Assembly: GCA_911728435.2 (NCBI GenBank)
Contig: OU452216.1
Coordinates: 1,047,981 to 1,111,980 of the forward strand
DNA from: Apoderus coryli
Taxonomy: Eukaryota > Arthropoda > Insecta > Coleoptera > Attelabidae
Length of the DNA: 64,000 nucleotides
Direction: 5' to 3'
The notes below the pieces were generated by a model, which was not told the DNA's origin, searched no databases, and saw only the letters and a list, made by a program, of their open reading frames with translations. Positions 10,880-20,139 of the stretch are shown piece by piece (within the stretch, counting starts at the first letter, position 1; the number at the start of each line of letters is the position of its first letter). The translations under genes and the position numbers were made by a program.

Positions 10880-10960
10880 GAATAATTTAATGACACAATT
10901 TTTAACAAAATAAAGAGATTTATTTGTGGAGAAGACGAAGTTTGATTTATCATTAAATGA

Positions 10961-11640
10961 TAAACTCCACGTACAATGGACTATCTCTATAATATAAATA
11001 AAAGGGTATGTTGAAATGATATTGACAAATTATTTTCTTTGATCTTTCTTGTTTTTGAAATCAACATGGAGTCTTGTTGATAAATGCAGACTTTTATTTG
11101 ATTCTGAAATCATCCAAGTGATGATATATTATTCTTTTGTTTTAACCTCTTTAACCTATAATGATTATTTTAATTTAGGTATTGTGAAAATTCAATTCTG
11201 TTGCTGCCTTTTTAATGAGTTTATCGTAAAATAATTTAATGTTAAATACAAATGTACCTTTGATATCTAAGGGAATAAGCACTGGGAATATTTCCAGCTT
11301 ATATGTTTTTGGATTTATCTTTTAAAGAATGTTTACTGCGTAAATTTCTTTTGTGTTTTTACGATTTTCGGGCATATTACGTGGTAGATATTTTGTGGCT
11401 GGAATACAGGCAAGTATTAAATAAATTTGGTATTGTGTGAGACAAAAGTGCTGAATTGATTTTCTTTGGATAGTTGGATAATGGTGAAGCTATCAGATTT
11501 ATGGTGAAAGACTTCTGTTTGGATGAGTTCTACCCTGTTGAAAATGCCAGATAGAACCATATAAAAAAAAATTTAATATGGATTAATACGGTTCATAGTG
11601 TGTATTTGAAACAGCAATTCCAAATTAAAAACATATTTGA
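10961..11640. other. no gene seen
   Basis: AT-rich single-copy-looking sequence. A 61-codon open stretch at 11049-11234 has no features that suggest a gene. The last 80 bp grade into degenerate 110-bp satellite. Confidence 0.4.
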
Positions 11641-13016
11641 AATAATTAGTATGAATCAGGATTGCCCACTAGAACCTGTTTACATCTAGAACGGATTTAA
11701 TATGGTTTTATAAGCAAATCCAAATGCAAAAGCTATTGGGATTAATTTGTAGTTATCAGTTTCTATCAGGATTGCCCAATAGAACCTGTTTACATTTAGA
11801 ACGGATTTAATATGGTTTTATAAGCAAATCCAAATGCAAAAGCTATTGGGATTAATTTGTAGTTATCAGTTTCTATCAGGATTGCCCAATAGAACCTATT
11901 TACATTTAGAACGGATTTAAATGGTTTTATAAGCAAATCCAAATGCAAAAGCTATTGGGATTAATTTGTATTTATCAGATTCTATCAGGATTGCCCAATA
12001 GAACCTGTTTACATTTAGAACGGATTTAATATGGTTTTATAAGCAAATCCAAATGCAAAAGCTATTGGGATTAATTTGTATTTATCAGATTCTATCAGGA
12101 TTGCCCAATAGAACCTGTTTACATTTAGAACGGATTTAATATGGTTTTATAAGCAAATCCAAATGCAAAAGCTATTGGGATTAATTTGTAGTTATCAGTT
12201 TCTATCAGGATTGCCCACTAGAACCTGTTTACATTTAGAACGGTATTAATATGGTTTTATAAGCAAATCCAAATGCAAAAGCTATTGGGATTAATTTGTA
12301 GTTATCAGTTTCTATCAGGATTGCCCAATAGAACCTGTTTATATTTAGAACGGATTTAATATGGTTTTATAAGCAAATCCAAATACAAAAGCCATTGGGA
12401 TTAATTTGTAGTTATCAGTTTCTATCAGGATTGCCCAATAGAACCTGTTTACATTTAGAACGTTTTAATATGGTTTTATAAGCAAATCCAAATGCAAAAG
12501 CTATTGGGATTAATTTGTAGTTATCAGTTTCTATCAGGATTGCCCAATAGAACCTGTTTACATTTAGAACGGATTTAATATGGTTTTATAAGCAAATCCA
12601 AATGCAAAAGCTATTGGGATTAATTTGTAGTTATCAGTTTCTATCAGGATTGCCCAATAGAACCTGTTTACATTTAGAACGGATTTAATATGGTTTTATA
12701 AGCAAATCCAAATGCAAAAGCTATTGGGATTAATTTGTATTTATCAGATATAATCAGGATTGCCCAATAGAACCTGTTTACATTTAGAACGGATTTAATA
12801 TGGTTTTATAAGCAAATCCAAAAGCTATTGGGATTAATTTGTATTTATCAGTTTCTATCAGGATTGCCCAATAGAACCTGTTTACATTTAGAACGGATTT
12901 AATATGGTTTTATAAGCAAATCCAAATGCAAAAGCTATTGGGATTAATTTGTAGTTATCAGTTTCTATAAGGATTGCCCAATAGAACCTGTTTACATTTA
13001 GAACGGATTTAATATG
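11641..13016. repeat. 110-bp satellite array, left block (~12 units)
   Basis: Tandem units of 110 bp (109-111) with the landmark GGATTGCCCAATAGAACCTG at 11659, 11769, 11879, 11988 and onward. They are highly similar, with a few short deletions. The unit also contains GGTTTTATAAGCAAATCC and AAGCTATTGGGATTAATTTG. The block is interrupted at 13016 by the hammerhead array and resumes at 14286. Confidence 0.95.
13005..13016 (+). repeat. 12-bp target-site duplication, left copy
   Basis: GGATTTAATATG at 13005-13016 is repeated at 14286-14297. In an uninterrupted satellite unit it occurs once, so the duplication marks the insertion of 13017-14285. The last G could belong to the insert. Confidence 0.75.
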
Positions 13017-13242
13017 AGAAAGAGATGTTTGTGGCGACACCTAGCGTGAACAGGCAATATGCCGGGTGAAACACAGTTCACTACGATGGCCGGACAAGAA
13101 GTAACAACTCCATTATATCCTATTGCCAACACTAGATGCGCCCGAATCCCCTAGCAGGGAGGCTTTATTTAAGAATTGCTTGTTACATAAAGCAACAAGA
13201 CTTTAAGTTATGTTGGAAATTTATTTCACACTACCATGCTTC

Positions 13243-13284
13243 CACCAGACGGCCGTTTCGTCGATCCACGACTCATCAGTGGTG
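13243..13284 (-). ncRNA. hammerhead ribozyme, unit 1
   Basis: On the minus strand: CACCA / CTGATGA / GTCG-TGGAT-CGAC / GAAA / palindromic ACGGCCGT / C / TGGTG. This fits every conserved core position of a type I hammerhead. It lies in the left (minus) half of the array. Confidence 0.88.
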
Positions 13285-13577
13285 ATCGGCAGGCAGTGTG
13301 ACCCAAATTTCCAACATTTACAAAGAGCTTATACTAGCACGAGAATTGATTGAGAAAGAGATGTTTGTGGCGACACCTAGCGTGAACAGGCAATATGCCG
13401 GGTGAAACACAGTTCACTACGATGGCCGGACAAGAAGTAACAACTCCATTATATCCTATTGCCAACACTAGATGCGCCCGAATCCCCTAGCAGGGAGGCT
13501 TTATTTAAGAATTGCTTGTTACATAAAGCAACAAGACTTTAAGTTATGTTGGAAATTTATTTCACACTACCATGCTT

Positions 13578-13613
13578 CACCAGACGGCCGTTTCGTCGAT
13601 CCACGACTCATCA
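13578..13613 (-). ncRNA. truncated hammerhead at the inversion junction
   Basis: The same sequence as the neighbouring ribozymes from GATGAGTCG onward, but the 5' stem I strand and the first two core bases are replaced by the opposite-orientation unit. It cannot fold as a hammerhead. The break falls inside the ribozyme, which may reflect how the inverted join formed. Confidence 0.8.
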
Positions 13614-13835
13614 TAATAAAGCCTCCCTGCTAGGGGATTCGGGCGCATCTAGTGTTGGCAATAGGATATAATGGAGTTGTTACTTCTTGTCCGGCCATCG
13701 TAGTGAACTGTGTTTCACCCGGCATATTGCCTGTTCACGCTAGGTGTCGCCACAAACATCTCTTTCTCAATCAATTCTCGTGCTAGTATAAGCTCTTTGT
13801 AAATGTTGGAAATTTGGGTCACACTGCCTGCCGAT

Positions 13836-13877
13836 CACCACTGATGAGTCGTGGATCGACGAAACGGCCGTCTGGTG
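13836..13877 (+). ncRNA. hammerhead ribozyme, unit 3
   Basis: Stem I CACCA (13836-13840) / TGGTG (13873-13877); core CTGATGA (13841-13847); stem II GTCG/CGAC with loop TGGAT (13848-13860); GAAA (13861-13864); loop-free palindromic stem III ACGGCCGT (13864-13871). Predicted cleavage is after C13872. A perfect consensus core. The palindrome implies a weak monomer and a strong dimer. Confidence 0.92.
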
Positions 13878-14171
13878 GAAGCATGGTAGTGTGAAATAAA
13901 TTTCCAACATAACTTAAAGTCTTGTTGCTTTATGTAACAAGCAATTCTTAAATAAAGCCTCCCTGCTAGGGGATTCGGGCGCATCTAGTGTTGGCAATAG
14001 GATATAATGGAGTTGTTACTTCTTGTCCGGCCATCGTAGTGAACTGTGTTTCACCCGGCATATTGCCTGTTCACGCTAGGTGTCGCCACAAACATCTCTT
14101 TCTCAATCAATTCTCGTGCTAGTATAAGCTCTTTGTAAATGTTGGAAATTTGGGTCACACTGCCTGCCGAT

Positions 14172-14213
14172 CACCACTGATGAGTCGTGGATCGACGAAA
14201 CGGCCGTCTGGTG
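14172..14213 (+). ncRNA. hammerhead ribozyme, unit 4
   Basis: Identical to the copy at 13836-13877, exactly 336 bp downstream. Cleavage at both sites (after 13872 and 14208) would release a unit-length 336-nt RNA with ends suited to circularisation. Confidence 0.92.
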
Positions 14214-14285
14214 GAAGCATGGTAGTGTGAAATAAATTTCCAACATAACTTAAAGTCTTGTTGCTTTATGTAACAAGCAATTCTT

Positions 14286-15045
14286 GGATTTAATATGGTT
14301 TTATAAGCAAATCCAAATGCAAAAGCTATTGGGATTAATTTGTAGTTATCAGTTTCTATCAGGATTGCCCAATAGAACCTGTTTACATTTAGAACGGATT
14401 TAATATGGTTTTATAAGCAAATCCAAATGCAAAAGCTATTGGGATTAATTTGTATTTATCAGATATAATCAGGATTGCCCAATAGAACCTGTTTACATTT
14501 AGAACGGATTTAATATGGTTTTATAAGCAAATCCAAAAGCTATTGGGATTAATTTGTATTTATCAGATTCTAGCAGGATTACCCAATAGAACCTGTTTAC
14601 ATTTAGAACGGATTTAATATGGTTTTATAAGCAAATCCAAATGCAAAAGCTATTGGGATAAATTTGTAGTTATCAGATTCAATCAGGATTGCCCACTAGA
14701 ACGGATTTAATATGGTTTTATAAGCAAATCCAAATGCAAAAGCTATTGGGATTAATTTGTAGTTATCAGTTTCTATCAGGATTGCCCAATAGAACCTGTT
14801 TACATTTAGAACGGATTTAATATGGTTTTATAAGCAAATCCAAATGCAAAAGCTATTGGGATTAATTTGTAGTTATCAGATTCAATCAGGATTGCCCACT
14901 AGAACCTGTTTACATTTAGAACGGATTTAATATGGTTTTATAAGCAAATCCAAATGCAAAAGCTATTGGGATTCATTTGTAGTTATCAGATTCAATCAGG
15001 ATTGCCCACTAGAACCTGTTTAAATCTAGAACGGATTTAAATGTA
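14286..15045. repeat. 110-bp satellite array, right block (~7 units)
   Basis: The same family as 11641-13016, resuming directly at the right copy of the target duplication. Some units carry internal deletions (for example near 14695). The last unit diverges at about 15045. Confidence 0.93.
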
Positions 15046-16440
15046 AATCCCTGTATATTATTATAAATAAATTATAACTCTTCAATTTTGTTGAAAAACG
15101 TTAAGGTCTATAGTATTATAGAATTACTTACCTCTTCGTCGAATTAATTTTCATTTATTATTATTATTTTTTATATATGTCTAGAATTATTGTTTTAAAA
15201 AACCATAACTTTGGGATTTGTGGAAGCAAAAAACAGTCTGCACTCGGTTACATGTACTTTTTTTCTATTTTAAAATTACATGTCAATATTTATCTCAATG
15301 TTCACCTAAAACAAAATATAAAATATTAATAATACTTAATCGATGAGTAGAAACAAGTACGTTTTATCACTTCACCAAACAATTTTTTTAATGTATAGGC
15401 GCGTTTTGGTAACAATGTTAGCATCTTCAAAAGAGAACTAAAATGCTTGTCAACATCACTTGAAAATAAAATAAAAGTGATTTGAAATGAAGTGGTAAGA
15501 CGTGTGCTTACTTGTCTAATAATTACAATTAATAAAATAGTTTATTCTCACAGTATAGTAGTAGTAGTATAGTAATAACACAAACAACGTCAGTTATATC
15601 AAATGACATAAAAACGGTAGCAAAACATGTTTCGTAAGTAGAAACTGTAATCATTAACATTAGGTACATACAAAAACAAAGATATCAACATCATAATTCA
15701 ATTATGTTTTATTTAGAACATATTAATAGTTCTTTGAGCTAACATATATTTTTTGTCATACATATATTATGTAAAATGATGAATACTAAATTTTTACGCG
15801 AAATTAATAATCATAATATACCTAATTATTTAATTTATATCAGGCAAGTGTCTAGTCTTTTAAAATCACCACACTGGCGTAGGCGTAAAGAAGTTTAAAG
15901 ACGTCTTGTCTTGGGTTTCAATAATAATCGGATTATGGAAATGTTTTAGAAGATATATATTGTGAACTAAATAAGTAGCTATTAAAGTTTTAGGGCTCCA
16001 TAATATATTGCGCGACTAAGTTTAATGAAAATTATTTTTGCAATGTTATCATAAATAAGTGTTTTAGGTCATTTTATACGTAAATAAGTACTTGTTGAAC
16101 CAAATTTGGTAAACCATACTACTGAACATTTCTAAGTTCTGAACTTTTGGCAAAATAAAAAAAAAACATAACTACCTAAAAATCTTACTGGGCTTGCCTG
16201 AAGACAGCAGATACACCACATAGCCACATAGTAAACTTGGTCTACATACGCGATATAAAATGAGTGCCTTAGAGAATCCCGTGAAAAGTGTATAAAACGG
16301 ATAAAAAGTAAACCCAATATTTTTGTCGACTATAAAATACTAATAAAAAAAAAAGATGTTAGGACTTTTTTTATAGAAAAAATTATAACATAAAATTGTT
16401 ATTGAATAATACTAACTTTCCGTTCCTCATGTCTTATTGT
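15046..16440. repeat. AT-rich spacer with one decayed hammerhead-like repeat
   Basis: Mostly unremarkable. On minus at about 15395-15430, GAAGATGCTAACATTGTTACC, AAAACGCGCC and a nearby TTTGGTGAAGTGATAAAACG match the debris at 3781-3860 (GGATGCTAACAGTGTGAGCG, TTTGGTGAAGTGGTAAAACG). It is a second degraded copy of that family. A partly inverted echo (GAAATGAAGTGGTAAGACG) follows at about 15486. No gene is seen in this stretch. Confidence 0.45.
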
Positions 16441-16464
16441 CTAAAATATCTTCACTCTCTACGT

Positions 16465-16775
16465 TTATTTCTTCAGAGGTTTCCGTATTCTCTTTGAATT
16501 AATTTTCATCCCATCTAAAAAAAATTTCAAGTCCATGACTAACTTTTTGTGGAAAAGTTAGACATTGGAATATTAAAATATCAGTTATGAAAATACTGTT
16601 AAGCAGTTCATTACATAAACAATCCTTTTATTTAATTGGTACTTACCACAGCTCTGCCGGGGCGCCCTATTAATATCGGATACCTTTATCCCAATCCAGG
16701 TATTTACTTTTGATAACTGGGTACGCATGGCGAATTCATCAGTCCCTTTTTTAATTAAATAAAATATTGTAATAT
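16465..16775 (-). CDS. candidate last two exons of an unrecognised minus-strand gene
   Basis: Exon A (16647-16775) lies between CATTTTCAG and GTAAGT and is open throughout, with text such as KKGTDEFAMRTQLSKVNTW and IKVSDINRAPRQSC. It ends in phase 1. Exon B (16465-16514), after TTTTTTTTAG, continues in that phase through KINSKRIRKPLKK to TAA. Matching phases, canonical sites and no stops support the pair. The total is only about 59 residues, so the gene must begin upstream (above 16775), where I find only doubtful exons. A start at ATG in 17663-17700 (MVAKNVFDVVSKL) would splice in phase. Family not recognised. Confidence 0.35.
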
Positions 16776-17553
16776 CTGAAAATGCAAAACGAATCAGTTC
16801 CATGTATTGGCTTCAGATATGCCATCTAAATATGCCCAAACAGAAATAAAATTTGAATAAATAGGCCATTCTTACAGCGAGCGGTGTACAATTTTAATAG
16901 CAAAGTAAAAACCAAATGTCACCACAAATATGTTTTATATTAACGCCTTTATAGAGACACGTTTCGAGAGTATAATACACTCATCATTGGCCTGCAGCAA
17001 CCTAATGCTGGAAAACCTAACAATTAAACATTCACATTTCAATGCAGAACCTGTACTGGGGAGCATTTCAGAGTTTAAATGGTAAAACGTAAGTATTTAC
17101 AATACAAACATTGTAATGTCCTCGGACAGGGTTCTTGTTAATTTTCCAGACTGAATAAAAGATATTATAATTAGGTGGATGAGACAGAAATGTACTTGAA
17201 GAATAATATTGAAATATAGAAAGAACAACAAATAAGTCCACAAACAAAACCTTAAATTGCAAACGTATAAGAATCATAGAACAACGGCAGACTTCTTATC
17301 GCACTGAATACAAAATTTGTTTAAAAACATTGCAAATAATAATAAATTAAATTATTGGTGTGGAAATAAAATAAACTTCCTGAATTGGTTTTTTTAACTT
17401 TGTGTCATAAGGAAAATCTGCCTCATGATCATAATGAAACCTATAAAACGGTAGCAAGTGAGAACCCAAAAGTTCTATTTTAGTCATGATATCAATGATA
17501 CTTGAACGTTCAAAATTATACGGTTTTCAAAATACCAAAGCTACCTTCTAAGG

Positions 17554-17593
17554 AGAAACTGTGTTCTTGGTAAGGACCAAGAACACAGTTTCT
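17554..17593. repeat. perfect 18-bp hairpin with 4-nt loop
   Basis: AGAAACTGTGTTCTTGGT (17554-17571), loop AAGG, then the exact reverse complement (17576-17593). There is no T or A tract to suggest a terminator, and no flanking element. Confidence 0.9.
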
Positions 17594-17659
17594 ACAAAAA
17601 TAGCAAGCAAACATTTTATAAACTACTAATTACTAGATGGATAAAGCTAAATAATATGA

Positions 17660-18065
17660 TTTCACTCTTACTTAGTTTTGAAACAACGTCGAAGACATTT
17701 TTTGCAACCATTGAATATTTAATAACTCATTTGTTGCTTTCAGTTGTTCCCTCAAATTATTTAGTCTCATTGGCTTTCGTGAATTTTCTTTCAGAATTTC
17801 CTCTGGGTTTAACATTTTAATTCCGTTTTCCCTTATCTGCGTTTTTTTCGCTTATCTGCGTTTTCAGAGCATCAATATCGTCTAAAACAACATGATTTAT
17901 TTAGATTTACAGACGAATATAAATTTAAAAAGTAATCAATAATAAAAGTAGCAAAAATACCTTCAATATATAAAATACAAAGGTTTGTAAGTTTTTTATA
18001 TCTTCGGTGATCCAATCCAATCCAATCTCCTGTACTATATCATCATCAAGGAATCTGAGATAAGC
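17660..18065 (-). pseudogene. possible decayed upstream exons
   Basis: Minus-strand open pieces flanked by splice-like signals: LDDDIVQEIGLDWITEDI (within 17960-18053) and LRLNN-type coiled-coil text (KPMRLNNLREQLKATNELL, 17670-17800). A 19-bp tandem duplication (ACGCAGATAAG repeated at about 17835-17870) shifts the frame inside the second piece. They could belong with 16465-16775 as one gene, but the phases do not connect cleanly. Confidence 0.25.
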
Positions 18066-19606
18066 ATTTTTATCACATAGTCGTTAACAAAACACAACAC
18101 ACAACACAAAGTTATTTAGTTATTTTATGCTGTTAGATAGTCATAGATGAAAGATATTATAATATTTATTTAGGTTAGCATTTACACTTATTTTATTACA
18201 CAATTGAGATAGAGTAATTAACATATTATTGATAATGAAAAACAAAACATAAACCGACGCCATAACAAAACACGTGTTGTTTGTGTGTGGCCAGTGTTGT
18301 TCGCATGCTTTTTTTTCGTACTAGATTGAAATTGTACCGCAGCAGTGTTGTCATAGGGAATTATCAAATTGTAACATATTTTATTAGACAATTCCAAAAT
18401 CAAGATTATTACAGACTTTGTTGTCTGATTATTATGCATGAGTTTATTCAGTTGACGATAGTTTTTTATTGTTTTCTGGAATATATATATAATGACGACA
18501 TAGAGATTGCAATAGATGTTTTAATTACATTTAGATATTTTGACTTTTTATATAAAGGCAATAACAAAATATGCGCCATAGCAATTAATATAATAATAGA
18601 TAATAGGTATATAAATATACGCTATTATTGTTATAGATAGAGAATAGTAGGTATTAAATAAGCTACCAAAATTGAGTTATGACGACATACATGTTGTATT
18701 CACACACACTTCTGGATGTGATTGTATTAATATTCATGTCTTCAACCATTCTAGAATAATTTTGAAATATACTATGATATAATTCTATACCGTGTCAGAA
18801 GTCAGCTGCAATCGGCAACACTGAACTCTGAACTATTCACAAGCGTCAAGCATAAACCACTATACCTACTTACTAGTTGCCAGATTTACGTCAAATCCGC
18901 AGTTTTGTCGCGATTTTCTTAATAAAATATTCATATATATTTGAGATATTTATTATAAACTAAAATATAAATGGTGATATATTTTACAGGTTGTCCATTA
19001 TTTCAATTTTAGTTTTTTTCTTATTAGTTATTTTTTTATTTATTTAGTTATCATGTCATAGGCAAAACCAGGAGCAAATGTATGTTCATGCCAACGCAAT
19101 TGTGACTCTTTGGATATACTTTGCCATCTTTTCTTATGTAAAAAATGTAATTAAATTTTGAATACCTATCTGTGCGTTAGTAAAAATTACTATGTATATA
19201 ATTATGTATATAGGTAGGTAATATCAAAGATTAATGTCTTTGGTAATAGTGAAGACTATACCTCGGCAACACTGAGTATTAGTAAATGGTCAGCGTTGCC
19301 GGTTGTAACATAATAATTATTATTACAATTTTGCACTAAATCTGGTACTAAATTTGTACTGTAAGATGAATTTAATGAATCTGTACTAGGATTTTTTATA
19401 TACTAAATTGGCCAACAATTGACCTTTTTTTCTTGGTGACGTAACATAATATGTTGTAAAATCTGAGCAGCTATAACATTATAATATTATGTTTAAGCAT
19501 GTTATCGGCAACAGTGGATACGGTAAGAAAATCGTAACTATTTTTTCAAAACACAAAAAACAAAGTAGTAGTTGTCTTTATAAAGACAATGACCTCACCT
19601 ATCTAT
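18066..19606. other. no gene seen
   Basis: AT-rich DNA. A 119-codon plus-strand opening at 18281-18640 is low-complexity I/Y/N-rich and lacks splice or start context. I take it as chance. Confidence 0.4.
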
Positions 19607-20045
19607 AGGGTTATTCTTTCGTAGTGATTGGTCTGAACAAGTGAATGTGATTAAACTGAATGTGATTATACTGAACAGAATATTTGGCGAAACCGAAAGA
19701 TCATCTTTTTTGTGATTGTCTTTCACTTAACCTCGAAAACAACCAAATCTGCTCTGAAAACTGGAAAATTATTTCTTCCATGATATTATTATCCATGTTT
19801 TAAAGTTTTACAATTTATTGGTTTGATTCGAAATCATATGCCAATTATTATCTCTCAATACTTTTAGAGGTTAACTGTTAACTGAACGAACTAACCGGTA
19901 CCTAGAGGTTGATCAGTAAGCGGCAACGGGGGTAGGAATTTTAATCAGTTTGTTAGAAGTGACCGATGTCGAAACAATACGCACAATCGTGAATGAACTG
20001 ACAATTTTCAGATTGTTCACTTAGTTCAGTACGAAAGAATAACCC
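19607..20045. mobile_element. ~440-bp MITE
   Basis: Terminal inverted repeat AGGGTTATTCTTTCGTA at the left and its complement at the right, with further inner similarity (CTGAACAAGTGAA-type versus TGAACTAAGTGAACAATC). TAT occurs on both sides and may be the target duplication. The interior is non-coding. Confidence 0.65.
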
Positions 20046-20139
20046 TTATATTATTAATGTTTAGGTATATATTTTATTTTAATAACTTAAAACGCCGTGT
20101 TGTTTTATGCAATAATTTCTTAAAATAAGGAGCTCAAGA

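Larger units (their letters stand above)
10365..10955. mobile_element. 591-bp fold-back element with a hammerhead in each arm
   Basis: Arms 10365-10497 and 10823-10955 are nearly perfect inverted repeats of about 133 bp (outer end TAATGATAAATCAAACTTCG). They enclose 325 bp of non-coding AT-rich DNA. Each arm holds a hammerhead pointing outward, 76 nt from the element end: minus in the left arm, plus in the right. There is no open reading frame, so any mobility would depend on enzymes from elsewhere. Penelope-like elements are the known carriers of such short-stem-III hammerheads, but no Penelope reverse transcriptase is visible in this window. Confidence 0.7.
13017..14285. mobile_element. retrozyme-like element: inverted array of 336-bp hammerhead units
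   Basis: A 1,269-bp insertion in the 110-bp satellite, bounded by a 12-bp target duplication. The right half (13615-14285) is almost exactly two head-to-tail 336-bp units in plus orientation. The left half (13017-13613) is about 1.8 units in minus orientation. The halves meet at 13613-13615 inside the ribozyme of one side. Units are almost identical, implying recent insertion or homogenisation. Each complete unit carries one hammerhead and no open reading frame. Size, tandem structure, short-stem-III ribozyme and target duplication match animal retrozymes, which are non-autonomous retroelements that yield circular RNAs and are thought to be moved by Penelope-like enzymes. The inverted arrangement is unusual. 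The mobilising enzyme is not seen here. Confidence 0.85.

Noticed and set aside
11641..15045. Regular direct repeats that might suggest a CRISPR array
   Set aside because: Repeats are contiguous 110-bp units without unique spacers, in a eukaryotic genome; this is satellite DNA.
16940..17000. Hammerhead-like text on minus (ATGATGAG ... CTCGAAACGTGTC)
   Set aside because: The first core base is wrong and no stem II closes directly on GAAA; it is at best a distant relic.
18281..18640. 119-codon plus-strand frame rich in I, Y, N
   Set aside because: Low-complexity AT-rich translation with no splice, start or family evidence.
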